64,000 nucleotides of DNA from Saccharothrix obliqua. Its GTDB lineage: Bacteria; Actinomycetota; Actinomycetes; Mycobacteriales; Pseudonocardiaceae. The stretch's first letter is position 1; the number at the start of each line of letters is the position of its first letter. The stretch spans positions 620,001 through 684,000 of the forward strand of contig NZ_JAHXGQ010000002.1 in the NCBI RefSeq assembly GCF_019375475.1, in the 5' to 3' direction. This document shows, piece by piece, positions 40,840 through 50,054 of this stretch. Both the position numbers and the translations under genes were made by a program. The notes beneath the pieces were generated by a model that worked only from the letters and a program-made list of their open reading frames with translations, ran no database searches and was not told the origin of the DNA.

Positions 40840-41304
40840 ATGAGCGACCTGGGACGTGAGCTGAGCACCGCCGTGGTGGCGTTCCACGAAGCGGTAGGCG
40901 CACACCTCGGGGTCACCGCCGTCGACCAACGCGCACTCGCCCTCATCGGCCGCCACGGCCCGATGACGGCGGGCGACCTCGCCAAGCGGATCAACCTCAC
41001 GCCAGGCGCGGTGACGGGCGTCGTGGACCGCCTGGAACGAGCCGGCCTCGCCCGCCGCCACCCCGACCCGGCCGACCGCCGCCGCGTCCTCGTCACCGCC
41101 GTGGGGGGCGTGCTCGGCGACCTCTTCTCAGGGCTCAACGCGGCAATGGGCGAACTGACCGCCCGCTACACCCCCGAACAGCAACAGCTCATCGCCGACT
41201 GGGTGACCCGGACCGTCGAGGTGCTCCACGAGCAGACAGCACGGCTCACCACCCGACACCAACCACGCCGCAACCGACCACCAAGGGCGAACGACGAAGT
41301 GTGA
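40840..41304 (+). CDS. MarR-family transcriptional regulator
   Basis: The protein has 154 residues from ATG 40840 (a GTG at 40831 lies closer to the GAGG site and could be the true start). The winged helix is VTAVDQRALALIGRHGPMTAGDLAKR, INLTPGAVTGVVDRLERAGLARR and HPDPADRRRVLVTAVGG. It is divergent from the small membrane protein gene and next to a clear palindrome. The basic tail (RHQPRRNRPPRANDEV) is unusual for the family. Confidence 0.9.
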   Translation: MSDLGRELSTAVVAFHEAVGAHLGVTAVDQRALALIGRHGPMTAGDLAKRINLTPGAVTGVVDRLERAGLARRHPDPADRRRVLVTAVGGVLGDLFSGLNAAMGELTARYTPEQQQLIADWVTRTVEVLHEQTARLTTRHQPRRNRPPRANDEV

Positions 41305-41380
41305 CCCCGGGCGGGGATGGGTCCGGGTGCTGGTCCACGCCGCAGCGGGGTGGCGCGTGCAGTGGGCGCACCACGTCGAT

Positions 41381-42240
41381 TCACACGCCCGGTATCACCA
41401 CGCCACGGAGACGGCGGGCTTCCAGGTCGTCGGCGATCTGCATCTCCACACGGTCCTCACCCGAACGCATGGCCTGCAACGCCTCCTGCCAGACACGCGA
41501 GGCTCCGGCCGGCCTCATCACGTGGACCGGGGCCCGGCGGCTGATCGACCGCTTCTCGTCCCGCACCGCCCTCGCCAACACGTCGGCCGAGCGGGTGCCG
41601 GACTCACCGAGCACGTCGACCGCTTGATGCCGGACTTTCGACGCGGGGTCGCTCAAGGCCGGTGACTCGATCCGCCGGACGGTTTCCCGGGACAGCGTTT
41701 CCAGGGCGCCGAGTTCGTGCACGGCAAGGACTCTCTCCGCATCGTCGGCGCTCGACATCAGCGCGAACAGTGCCCCTTCGGATCGCGGAGCGGCCGAGGA
41801 AGGGTTCGCCGACTGAGTCCAGGTGAGGTACCAGCGCAGAAAATCCGGTTCGGGACGCCGAGCTGCACTTCGAACTTCCCCCTGCAAGTGCGGACGTCGT
41901 CGGTGTGGAGGTCGGCGTAGTCCAGCAGATCATCGCTGGGTCCGCCATTCGCCTTGGCCGCCACCGCCTTCTTGGCGGCTTTCTCTGCCGGCCGATTCCC
42001 GGATCCCCACTGTCGACGTCCGACGCCAGAGGGACAAATCGCCGATCATTCCGGTGATCGCGTTGACCAGAGCTTGGTGTGGACGGGGTCTCGGTCACAG
42101 CGACCGCACCGTCGAATACCACTACGGCGTTGACCAGCCGGTGCACCAGATCCAGTCCCGCACGCCACTCCGCGCCTCGACCACCCCAGCGGTCACCGGC
42201 TCCTCCTGGTCCGCGAAACCTCCGAACCGGCCGAGGAAGC
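41381..42240 (-). pseudogene. Frameshifted gene of unknown function with HEAT-like C-terminus
   Basis: The minus strand carries coding-quality segments in changing frames. About 42130-42000 reads HQALVNAITGMIGDLSLWRRT then VGIRESAGRESRQ. About 41965-41850 reads KANGGPSDDLLDYADLHTDD then VRTCRGKFEVQLG. 41860-41381 reads DFLRWYLTWTQSANPSSAA, ALFALMSSADDAERVLAVHELG, ALSDPASKVRHQAVDVLGESG and ends RLRGVVIPGV. The last part looks like HEAT-type helices. Two or more frameshifts are needed to join them. It could instead be a short intact gene (41381-41887) behind debris. Confidence 0.4.
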
Positions 42241-42244
42241 CCGG

Positions 42245-42613
42245 TTATTCCTCCGCTCCGCGCATGAGGGCGATCACCGCTTGGGTCCGATCGGCCACAG
42301 CCAATTTGTGGAAGATCGAGTTGAGGTGGTTCTTCACCGTCCGCTCCGAGATGTCGAGCGACCGGGCGATCGTGCGATTCGACATGCCTTGGGTGAGCAG
42401 GTCGACCACGTTCTGCTCACGTTCGGTGAATTGGGCGCGCGCCACCTTCCGACCGCAGATCGCCGACTGCCCCGCCACGGGCGCCAACTTGCTGATCTGC
42501 TCTGCGAGGTCGAGCAGCTGCTGGGCCTCCTGCTGGTGCGCTTGTAAACGACGGAGCAGTTCCACTATGTCCTGACTTCGTTTCTCACCCTCCCCGGAGG
42601 AGGCGGTCGACAT
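42245..42613 (-). CDS. Small LuxR-type HTH regulator
   Basis: The protein has 122 residues. The C-terminal 65 residues are a GerE/LuxR HTH: FTEREQNVVDLLTQGMSN, RTIARSLDISERTVKNHLNS, IFHKLAVADRTQAVIALMR. The N-terminal half is a predicted coiled coil (DIVELLRRLQAHQQEAQQLLDLAEQI) without a receiver domain, so it may dimerise constitutively. It lies 165 bases downstream of the lipid-synthase operon on the same strand and is a candidate cluster regulator. Confidence 0.85.
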   Translation of the reverse strand: MSTASSGEGEKRSQDIVELLRRLQAHQQEAQQLLDLAEQISKLAPVAGQSAICGRKVARAQFTEREQNVVDLLTQGMSNRTIARSLDISERTVKNHLNSIFHKLAVADRTQAVIALMRGAEE

Positions 42614-42778
42614 ACGAGGAACTCCTTACGGACCGAGACTTCGAAACCCTTCTCCAGGCGAGATCCTCTCATGTCTTCGATCTCGGAAGAATCCCCCGTT
42701 CGGCCGTGAAGCGGGTCGCGTGTGACATATCGAGCGGAATACAGTCAACCGTCGACGGCGGCGCGGAGGAATTGTGTT

Positions 42779-44515
42779 TCACCGATGCACCGGGTGGTGG
42801 AGCAGTTCTTCCGGCACGTCCAGCAGCAGTGGCGCGGCGTCGAGGTCGGTCAGGACGCGGTCGCACAGGTCGTGCTCGCGCTCGGCCAGCCGATCGAGCT
42901 GCTCGGCGGTGATCAGCCCTTCGCGGAGGTGGAAGGCGGCGTGCCGGGACAGCTCGCGCACCGCGTGCATCGCGCTCAGCGCGTCCGCCAGGCGTGTCGC
43001 CGAGCCGGCCGGCGAACTCGCGGGCGCCTCCGCGACCGCTTCGAGCATCAGGCGCGCCACGTGCGCTTCGGCCAGTTCCGCGCCCAGGTGGCTGCGGTTG
43101 TTCCACGCCTCGAAGCCCTGCTGGCCGCGGCTGGCGGCCAAGCGCATCCGGTCCGCCAGTCGCTCGTACAGCAGGCGCTCGCGTGCGCGGGCGAGACGGG
43201 GCCACGACGCGGGATCGGACAGGTCCATGTCGAGGGCGCCTTCGCGGAGCGGGGGTTCGTAGTGGTCGCCGGCGGCCATGCCGCGGGCGGCTTCCAGGAC
43301 GATGAGGTAGCCGTCACCCGCGGCGGGACCCAGCATGTGCGCCAGCCCTTGGTAGTCGACCCACCGGCCGGTGGCGAACACGCCGTGCGCCCCGCAACGG
43401 AGCGCGCACGTGGTCACGATGTCACCGGTCAGGGTGCTCGCGACCGCTTTGACCAGGCCGTAGGTGCGGTTCAACGCCGGTCCGGGCGACCAGGCGGACC
43501 CGTCCGGGGCGTGCTCGCGCGACCGGGTGCGCGCCGCCTTGACCCGCTCGACCAGGCGGGTCAGGGCGTAGCAGTCCGCCAACGCGCCGAAGAGCGGTCG
43601 CTGCTGGGCGCGGTGGTCGAGGACACCCCGCTCGCCGGCGAACCGCGACACCGTGAGCCGGTTCCGGGCGTGGCGCAGTGCGTTCACGACACCGGCACGG
43701 GCCACGGCGGCCAGCGCCGCCGACGAGGCCACCCAGGCGTTGTGCCGGATGTCGAGCGACCGCCTCAGCCGGCGGTCCGCACCGCCGAGTGGGTCGGCGA
43801 AAGCCCCGTCCGCGTCGAAGCGGGCGTTGTCGGCCAGCAGCGCGGTGCCGGGCAGGCGCAGGCCGTCGAACTCGATGAGCGCGTAGTCCAAGGGCAACAA
43901 CGGAGCCTCCGGCAACGGGACCACGCGCACGCCGTCCGGTGTGCCGTCGGCGGTGCGGATCGGTGTGACGAACGGGAACACGCCGTGGTCGCGTCCCCCG
44001 GCTCGGAGCCTGGCGTAGACCACGCCGGTCTTCGGCACGTGCGCCAGCCCCACGTTGGGCATGAACTTGCGCGCGGCCTCGTCGGGGGTGCGTAGCACGA
44101 ACTCCCCGGTGGCCACGTCGTGCTCGGCGGTGGTCCGGATGCCGAGGTGACTGTTGCCCCGGCCCAGCTCCGTGACGAGCAGGGCCCCGAAGCTGGACAT
44201 GTCGTCCAGCTCGCGCACGTGCTGTTCGGCTCGCTCGTCACCGAACTCGACGATCGCGCCGAGGCTGAGGCACACGTGCAACGTCAGCGCGAGGAACAGC
44301 GGTGGATCGGCCACGGCGGCCCACTCGAGGGTGGTGAACAGCTTGGGCAGGTCCCGCAGCAGGGCGCTGCCCGGTGGCAGGTGCCCGCCGACGACGCGGA
44401 GCCTCTCGTAGGTCAACTCGCAGCGCTCCTGGTAGTCCATGCCGCCGCGGGGTCGGAACACCTCGTGCCGGAACAACGTCGCCAGCACGTCGCGGAAGTC
44501 GTCATCGACCGGCAC
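42779..44515 (-). CDS. Acyl-CoA dehydrogenase/oxidase-like flavoenzyme
   Basis: The protein has 578 residues. The core of an acyl-CoA oxidase-type fold is visible: LLVTELGRGNSHLGIRTTAEHD (flavin/acyl-binding strand), FVLRTPDEAARKFMPNVGLAHV, GVFPFVTPIRTADG, RHNAWVASSAALAAVARAGVVNALRHARNR and CGAHGVFATGRWVDYQGLAHMLGPAAGDGYLIVLEAARGM. Length exceeds simple dehydrogenases (about 390) and is near oxidases (600-700). The GTG start lies behind a consensus GAGGAGGTG and overlaps the megasynthase 3' end by 14 bases. It probably adds a double bond to, or shortens, the acyl chain made by the operon. No catalytic base can be assigned by eye. Confidence 0.85.
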   Translation of the reverse strand: MPVDDDFRDVLATLFRHEVFRPRGGMDYQERCELTYERLRVVGGHLPPGSALLRDLPKLFTTLEWAAVADPPLFLALTLHVCLSLGAIVEFGDERAEQHVRELDDMSSFGALLVTELGRGNSHLGIRTTAEHDVATGEFVLRTPDEAARKFMPNVGLAHVPKTGVVYARLRAGGRDHGVFPFVTPIRTADGTPDGVRVVPLPEAPLLPLDYALIEFDGLRLPGTALLADNARFDADGAFADPLGGADRRLRRSLDIRHNAWVASSAALAAVARAGVVNALRHARNRLTVSRFAGERGVLDHRAQQRPLFGALADCYALTRLVERVKAARTRSREHAPDGSAWSPGPALNRTYGLVKAVASTLTGDIVTTCALRCGAHGVFATGRWVDYQGLAHMLGPAAGDGYLIVLEAARGMAAGDHYEPPLREGALDMDLSDPASWPRLARARERLLYERLADRMRLAASRGQQGFEAWNNRSHLGAELAEAHVARLMLEAVAEAPASSPAGSATRLADALSAMHAVRELSRHAAFHLREGLITAEQLDRLAEREHDLCDRVLTDLDAAPLLLDVPEELLHHPVHR

Positions 44516-47500
44516 GGCTCACCTCCTCCGAGGACGTGATGCCCGCGGCGCGCACCCCGGTCAGCCGCACCAGGGGCGTGCCGTCGGGAGCCGAGGCCAC
44601 CGCGTCACCGTCGGCGGCGACCACGGTGATGCCGTCGCCGTGCCGGTCGAGCAGTTCGACGTCGTTGGCACCCGTGTACCACTCCACCCGCTCCACCCCG
44701 GTCGGGATCGGCAGCGGATCGTCCTCGTCGCGTCGGTCGGCGATCAGCGCGCACTGGATCAGGGCGTCGACCAGCAGCACCGGCAGGCGCAGCCCCGCCA
44801 GCCGCTCGGCCCACCGCCCCAAGGAGGGGCGGAACCGCGCCCGGGCGCGGTGTGCGCCGGCACGCACCTCCGCGAGGCAGGCGAACGGCGGGTCGAGCAC
44901 CACCGGACCGGTCGTGCCGTAGCGGAACCCCGTCTCCGGCGGAGGTGCCCCCGGCGCGCTGCCGGCCGCGGGGCGCGGGTGCCGCGCGGCGAACTCCACC
45001 ACGGCGGCGGCGTGCGGGCGCCCGCCGACGAGCAGCCGCCCGTCGGGCGCGACGACGTCGGCCAGCACGCGCACCCGCACCCGGCCGTCACCGGTGTCGG
45101 ACGCCTCGACCGAGCACGTGCGCCCGGCTCGGCCCAGGACGGTCAGCGGAGCGCGGAACTCCAGGTCGGACACCGCCACCGGCACACCGCCGCGGTCACC
45201 GCGCAGGCTCGCGGCCACCGCCAGCTCGGCGATCCACGCACCCGGCAGCGTGGGCGCGCCGTGCAGCCGGTGGTGCCGGAAGTAGCCGTCCTCGTCGGGG
45301 TCCGGACGCCAGAGCAGCGCGCGCCCGCCGGGCTCCGGCGCGACCTCCACGGCGTGCCGGCGGGTGGTGACGAGCAACCGTCGCTCCGCGGTCCCGAGGT
45401 GGGTCACCTCCGGGTCGGGCAGACCTCGGCGCAGTTCGCGCAGGACGAGGTCGACGCCCTCCCGGTCCGACAAGCCGGTGAGCGCGCCCTGCCTGCGCAG
45501 CAGGTCCCGCACGACCGGTTCGGCGGCGAACCCGGACTGCTCCCACAGCGGTGAGGCGAACGTGGCCTCACGACCGCCCGGGCTGGCGGCCCGCCAGTGC
45601 GCCGCGAGGCCGAGGACCTCGTTGGCCGAGCAGTAGTCGGCCTCACCCGGCCAGCCCAGGACCGCCAGCAGGGAGCCGATGTTGAGCCAGCGGTCGGGAC
45701 GGCGGTGCGCGAACGCGGCGCACAGGTTGAGGTAGGCGAGCACCTTGGTGTCGCGCACCGCGCGAGCGGTGTCGAGGGAGGTGGTGGCCACGCGCCCGCC
45801 GACGTGCCTGCCGGCCGCGTTGACCAGCAGGTCGACCCGGTGGTGCGTGGTGAACACCCGGTCCACGGCCGCCGCGGTCTGCGCGGGGTCGGTGAGGTCG
45901 CAGCGGATGAAGCGGACCCGGTCGCCGCCGAGGATCGCGGCCAGGTCACCGACGGTTCGCGCGGTCTCCGCCGCCGCCGCGCGGTGGTCGTACTCGGCCG
46001 ACAGGCTCGCCACCGACGACGTCGGGTCTTCCCCGCGACGCCGCGACAGGAACTCCGCGCGGGTGGGTGGTTCCCCGGCTTCGGGGGCGTGGCGGCCCAG
46101 CAGGTACACCGCCTCCGGTGCGCTCTCCTCGGCCAGGCGCGCCAGGAGCCGGGCGGTCAGCCCCCTGGTGCCGCCCGCCGCCACGACGATCCCGCCGCTT
46201 GGCAGGGCCCCGTCGGCCGCCGGTCCGGGGTCCTCGACCAGCCGGTGCTCCAGGCGCCGCCCGGCCGCGTGGACCACCACGGCCAGGTCGTGCGCCCTGG
46301 CCGATTCCCGTGCCAGCAGGTCCAGGCCCGCCGGCGGGTCCGTCAGGTCGGTGACCACGGCGAACACCAGGGCGTTCGGCGTCTCGCGGGCCAGCGCCTT
46401 GACCAGCCCGGTGAACAGGCCCGCCGCCGGGTGGGGCGCGGCCGAGCGGACGGCTCCGGTGATCAGGACCGCGTAGGACGAGCTTCTCCGCCCGCGCCAC
46501 CTCTTGGCCGCGAGGAACGCGAGGTCGTGCGCCACGCGAAGCCGGTCGAGAGCCGAGAGGTCCGCCGACGCCGGGCCGTCCGCGTCCACCCGGATCAGGA
46601 CGCGGACGTGCTCGAACGGCGCCTCGTCGGGCGGCAGGAGCGCGGTCAGCTCCGCGGTGGTCGGCAGGCCGCCTCCCGCGGACGCGGGCGCGACGACGAC
46701 GCACGCGTCCCGTGGCAGCTCGACGCCGTCCACCAGTTCCGGGTGCGAGAGCACGACCAGGCTGCCGGGCGGCACCGACGGCAGCGGCGACCGGACGCGA
46801 CGCGGCGCGGCCGGAACCAGCCGAGGCGTCACCCGGGTCAGCGTCGTCCCGGTGGGCGCGGACCCGCCCGGGGCGGCCTCGGGTTCGGACGGCGTGGTGA
46901 GGTCGACCCAGGTGCCGACGTCCGCCGCCGAACCCACCGTCGCCTCGGCGTGCCCGCCGGCCAGCCGGGCCACGACGGCCAGCAGCGCATCGGCTCCCGG
47001 GTAGGTTCGACCCGAGCCGGCCAGCGGCGTGTGCCGGCGGGGCCTGGTGGCCGGGTCGGTCGGGCCGAAGCGGGTGCGCAGCCGGCACAGGACGGGTAGC
47101 GAGTGCCGCCGGGCGGTCGACTCGCGGACGAGCACCACCAGGAAAGCGCCTTCGGCCGGGGCGTCGGTCACGCCCGCCGAGGACAGCAGTCGCCGGTACT
47201 CCGCGGTGGTGTTGCCGTTGACGCCGGCGACCACGGCGGCGTCGAGGTCGCCGTGCCGCAGGTAGCGCTCGGCCGCGCGCAGCGCGTCCAGGCTCGAGTC
47301 GGGGCCGGCGTCGAAAGTCGCGTTGAGGCCGCGGAAGTCGCGGACGGAGGCCAGGCGCGAGGCGATGATGTTCGGCATGATGCCGGGGAAGGAGTCCTCG
47401 GTGGCGGCGGGCACCAGGGAGCGCACGTCGGCGGCCAGCCGGTCCAGCGACTCGGCCAGGTCGGCGTCGGCAGCCGTGTGGTCCACCAGCGCGCGGTCGA

Positions 47501-50054
47501 GGTCGCCCAGGTAGCAGCGCAGCGCGTAGTGGACCGCGCGGCGCGTGGGGCCCATGTGCCCGACCACGACGCCGGTGGTGTCGTGCAACTCCTCCAGCAC
47601 CGCGTCGACCTCGGGGGGCAACGCCGCCGCCGCGCGCAGCACCATGACCTGCGTGCGGTCCATGCCGCGCAGCGTGGCGGGTGGCAGCCTCACCTCCCGC
47701 CACCCCGGCAACGGGTGGTCGTCGCCGAAGGTCACGGGCGGCGCGGGCGCGGCGCCGCGCAGCCAGCCGGTCGCGTCGCCGCCGGGCACGTCGACCGCCC
47801 ACCCGACGACCACGACCTCCTCCGCCGCCGCGGCAGTGCCGCCGCCTGGCCGGTCGGGCCGGTCCTCGCCGAGCACGAGGTGCGCGTCGGTGCCGCCGAA
47901 CCCGAACGACGAGATGCCCACTCGGCGGGTGCCGTCCCGTCCCGCGCGCACGGCACGTGCCGCCCCCGCTGTCGGCGGCGTGAACCGGCCCTCGGCGACG
48001 GCGTCGATGGGATCGCGCAGGTACGGCTGCGCGGGCGCCTCGCCGCGGGCCAGACCGGACAACGCCTGGCTGAGCGAGACCAGCCCCGCGGCCCAACCGG
48101 TGTGCCCGACCACGGCCTTGTTGGACGACAGCAGCGCCGGACCGCCCTGCCCGGCGACCTCCCGCAGGGCGGTCACCTCCGTGCTGTCGCCCGCACGGGT
48201 CCCGGTCGCGTGGGCGACGACCCAGCCCACGTCGGCCGGGTCGACCCCGGCGGCGCGGTAGGCCCGGCGCAGGGCCAGGGCCTGGCCCTCGGGGTTGGGC
48301 GCGTAGATGGCCTTGCCCCGGCCGTCGCCCGCCAGCCCGATGCCCTCCACGACGCCGAGCACCCGGTCGCCGTCGGCGTGCGCGCGGTCCAGCCGCTTGA
48401 GGACCACGGCGCCGGCCCCGTCGGAGAACAGCACGCCGTCCGCCGCGCGGTCGAAGCAGCGCACCGTGCCCGACCGGGAAAGCCCCTGGAGCTTGGAGAA
48501 CAGCACCAGGTTGCGCGCGCTGTAGGCGAACGCGCCGCCGCAGACGGCCAGCTCGGCACTGCCTTCCCGCAGCGCCTTGACCCCGAGGTCCAGGGCGTAG
48601 AGCGAGGAGGAGCACGCGGTGTCCACCATGACCAGCTCCGTGTCGTCCGGCAGCAGTCCCGCGATGGCGTTGCGGCCGACCCGGTGGGGCAGGAACTCGT
48701 GCGGCGGTTGGCCCAGGCGGTCGTAGCGCTCCCGCAGCACGCGCACGGCGTCCTCCGGCAGGCGGTCGGCGACGCGGTCGAGGTAGCCGGTCAGCACGAG
48801 GTGCGCTTCGAGGTCCTGGCTGCCGTCGGCGGTGTAGCCGAACGCCGCGAAGCAGCGGTCGCCCGCCGACCTGCCGACGCCCTCCAGCGCCGCGTGCAGG
48901 CAGTGGCGCAGCCACAACGTGGTGGCCTCCCGGCTCAGCGCGGGGTCGCCCGCCAGTTCGGCCGCCAGGCGCGGGTGGGGGCGGAAGTCGGTGATGAACC
49001 CCGATTCCGGGGAGTAGGTCCGGTCCTCGGAATCGGGATCGGTCGAGTGGAAGGACGTCACGTCGAACAGCACGGGACGGCGGAAGGCGTTCCGCCCGTC
49101 CGACAGCAGCCGCCACAGCTCGCCCGGGTCGTTCGCGCCGGGGGTCACCACGCCGACGCCCACCACCGCCACCGCGTCGTCCCGCGCCCGCACCCGGGCC
49201 ACCCGCTTCTCCTGTGCCGCCGTCCCGGCCGCGCTGCGCTCCGGCGACGGCGGGTCCGTGGCGCCCTCACGGCGCGGTGGCGCGAGCATCGCGGCGCCGA
49301 GGGAGAGCCCACCGTCGGCCACCACTGTCTGCCCGGTGATCCAGGACGCGGCCGGCGAGGCGAGGAAGACCACCAGTTCGGCGAGTTCCTCCTCGCGCCC
49401 GAGGCGGTGGCCGAGGGGCGTCGCCTCCCGCACCCGCTCGGCCAACCGCTCGGCGTCGGGGAACAGGCCGGCGACCGCGCTGTCCAGCAGGCCGCCGGAG
49501 GCCGTGTTGACCCGGATGCCGTCGGGGGCGAACTCCACCGCCAGGTAACGCGTCAGCGCTTCCACGGCGGCCTTCGTGGTGCCCACGGTGGCGTAGTCCC
49601 CGATCACGAGCGAGCTGCCGATCGAGGACAGGTTCACGATCGCGCCACCACCGCGGCCGACCATCAGGCGCGCCGCGCGCCGGGCGCACCTCAGGCTGCC
49701 GCGCAGGTTGGTGTCCACCGCCCGTTGCCAGTGCGACTCGTGCAGTTGGTCCATCGGGAGCAACGCGCCCGACGCCGCGTTGTTCACCAGCACGTCCACC
49801 GCGCCGTGCCGCTGCCGCACCGCGTCGAACATCGTGTCGACCTGGTCCGCGACGGCCACCGACGCGCGCACCGCCTCCGCCGACCAGCCCCGGGCGGTCA
49901 GCTCCTCGACCACCCGGGGGGCCTCGGCGGTGGCGTGGAAGTAGTTGACGATCACGTGTGCGCCCCGGCGGGCGAACGCCGTGGCGACCGCCCTGCCCAC
50001 CCCGCGCGCGCCTCCGGTGACGAGGACGACCCGGCCCGCGAACTCGCCGCTCAC
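44502..50054 (-). CDS. Megasynthase: FabL-type enoyl reductase - ketosynthase - CLF-like - ketoreductase - dehydratase
   Basis: The protein has 1850 residues. Residues 1-262 are an SDR with VVLVTGGARGVGRAVA and YATVGTTK (Tyr154-x6-Lys161). That spacing and VNTASGGLLDS are those of enoyl-ACP reductase III (FabL), not of a ketoreductase. Residues 292-725 are a complete ketosynthase: VDTACSSS (Cys481), HATGT (His615), GHTGWAAG (His651). Residues 745-1075 are a second KS fold with FDAGPDSS, where Gly917 replaces the Cys, as in chain-length factors. A linker is followed by a ketoreductase (about 1286-1490; VVAAGGTRGL, IGSLLAVLGWPGEADYCSAN). Residues 1573-1850 are a dehydratase with HRLHGAPTLP (His1595) and DALIQ (Asp1763). 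AT and ACP are absent and are supplied by the next gene upstream, whose stop overlaps this GTG start. Confidence 0.92.
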   Translation of the reverse strand: MSGEFAGRVVLVTGGARGVGRAVATAFARRGAHVIVNYFHATAEAPRVVEELTARGWSAEAVRASVAVADQVDTMFDAVRQRHGAVDVLVNNAASGALLPMDQLHESHWQRAVDTNLRGSLRCARRAARLMVGRGGGAIVNLSSIGSSLVIGDYATVGTTKAAVEALTRYLAVEFAPDGIRVNTASGGLLDSAVAGLFPDAERLAERVREATPLGHRLGREEELAELVVFLASPAASWITGQTVVADGGLSLGAAMLAPPRREGATDPPSPERSAAGTAAQEKRVARVRARDDAVAVVGVGVVTPGANDPGELWRLLSDGRNAFRRPVLFDVTSFHSTDPDSEDRTYSPESGFITDFRPHPRLAAELAGDPALSREATTLWLRHCLHAALEGVGRSAGDRCFAAFGYTADGSQDLEAHLVLTGYLDRVADRLPEDAVRVLRERYDRLGQPPHEFLPHRVGRNAIAGLLPDDTELVMVDTACSSSLYALDLGVKALREGSAELAVCGGAFAYSARNLVLFSKLQGLSRSGTVRCFDRAADGVLFSDGAGAVVLKRLDRAHADGDRVLGVVEGIGLAGDGRGKAIYAPNPEGQALALRRAYRAAGVDPADVGWVVAHATGTRAGDSTEVTALREVAGQGGPALLSSNKAVVGHTGWAAGLVSLSQALSGLARGEAPAQPYLRDPIDAVAEGRFTPPTAGAARAVRAGRDGTRRVGISSFGFGGTDAHLVLGEDRPDRPGGGTAAAAEEVVVVGWAVDVPGGDATGWLRGAAPAPPVTFGDDHPLPGWREVRLPPATLRGMDRTQVMVLRAAAALPPEVDAVLEELHDTTGVVVGHMGPTRRAVHYALRCYLGDLDRALVDHTAADADLAESLDRLAADVRSLVPAATEDSFPGIMPNIIASRLASVRDFRGLNATFDAGPDSSLDALRAAERYLRHGDLDAAVVAGVNGNTTAEYRRLLSSAGVTDAPAEGAFLVVLVRESTARRHSLPVLCRLRTRFGPTDPATRPRRHTPLAGSGRTYPGADALLAVVARLAGGHAEATVGSAADVGTWVDLTTPSEPEAAPGGSAPTGTTLTRVTPRLVPAAPRRVRSPLPSVPPGSLVVLSHPELVDGVELPRDACVVVAPASAGGGLPTTAELTALLPPDEAPFEHVRVLIRVDADGPASADLSALDRLRVAHDLAFLAAKRWRGRRSSSYAVLITGAVRSAAPHPAAGLFTGLVKALARETPNALVFAVVTDLTDPPAGLDLLARESARAHDLAVVVHAAGRRLEHRLVEDPGPAADGALPSGGIVVAAGGTRGLTARLLARLAEESAPEAVYLLGRHAPEAGEPPTRAEFLSRRRGEDPTSSVASLSAEYDHRAAAAETARTVGDLAAILGGDRVRFIRCDLTDPAQTAAAVDRVFTTHHRVDLLVNAAGRHVGGRVATTSLDTARAVRDTKVLAYLNLCAAFAHRRPDRWLNIGSLLAVLGWPGEADYCSANEVLGLAAHWRAASPGGREATFASPLWEQSGFAAEPVVRDLLRRQGALTGLSDREGVDLVLRELRRGLPDPEVTHLGTAERRLLVTTRRHAVEVAPEPGGRALLWRPDPDEDGYFRHHRLHGAPTLPGAWIAELAVAASLRGDRGGVPVAVSDLEFRAPLTVLGRAGRTCSVEASDTGDGRVRVRVLADVVAPDGRLLVGGRPHAAAVVEFAARHPRPAAGSAPGAPPPETGFRYGTTGPVVLDPPFACLAEVRAGAHRARARFRPSLGRWAERLAGLRLPVLLVDALIQCALIADRRDEDDPLPIPTGVERVEWYTGANDVELLDRHGDGITVVAADGDAVASAPDGTPLVRLTGVRAAGITSSEEVSRAGR

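Noticed and set aside
49270-50054. Annotating the N-terminal SDR domain of the megasynthase as a ketoreductase
   Set aside because: The catalytic spacing is Tyr-x6-Lys and the flanks match FabL-type enoyl reductases. A separate KR is present near residues 1286-1490.
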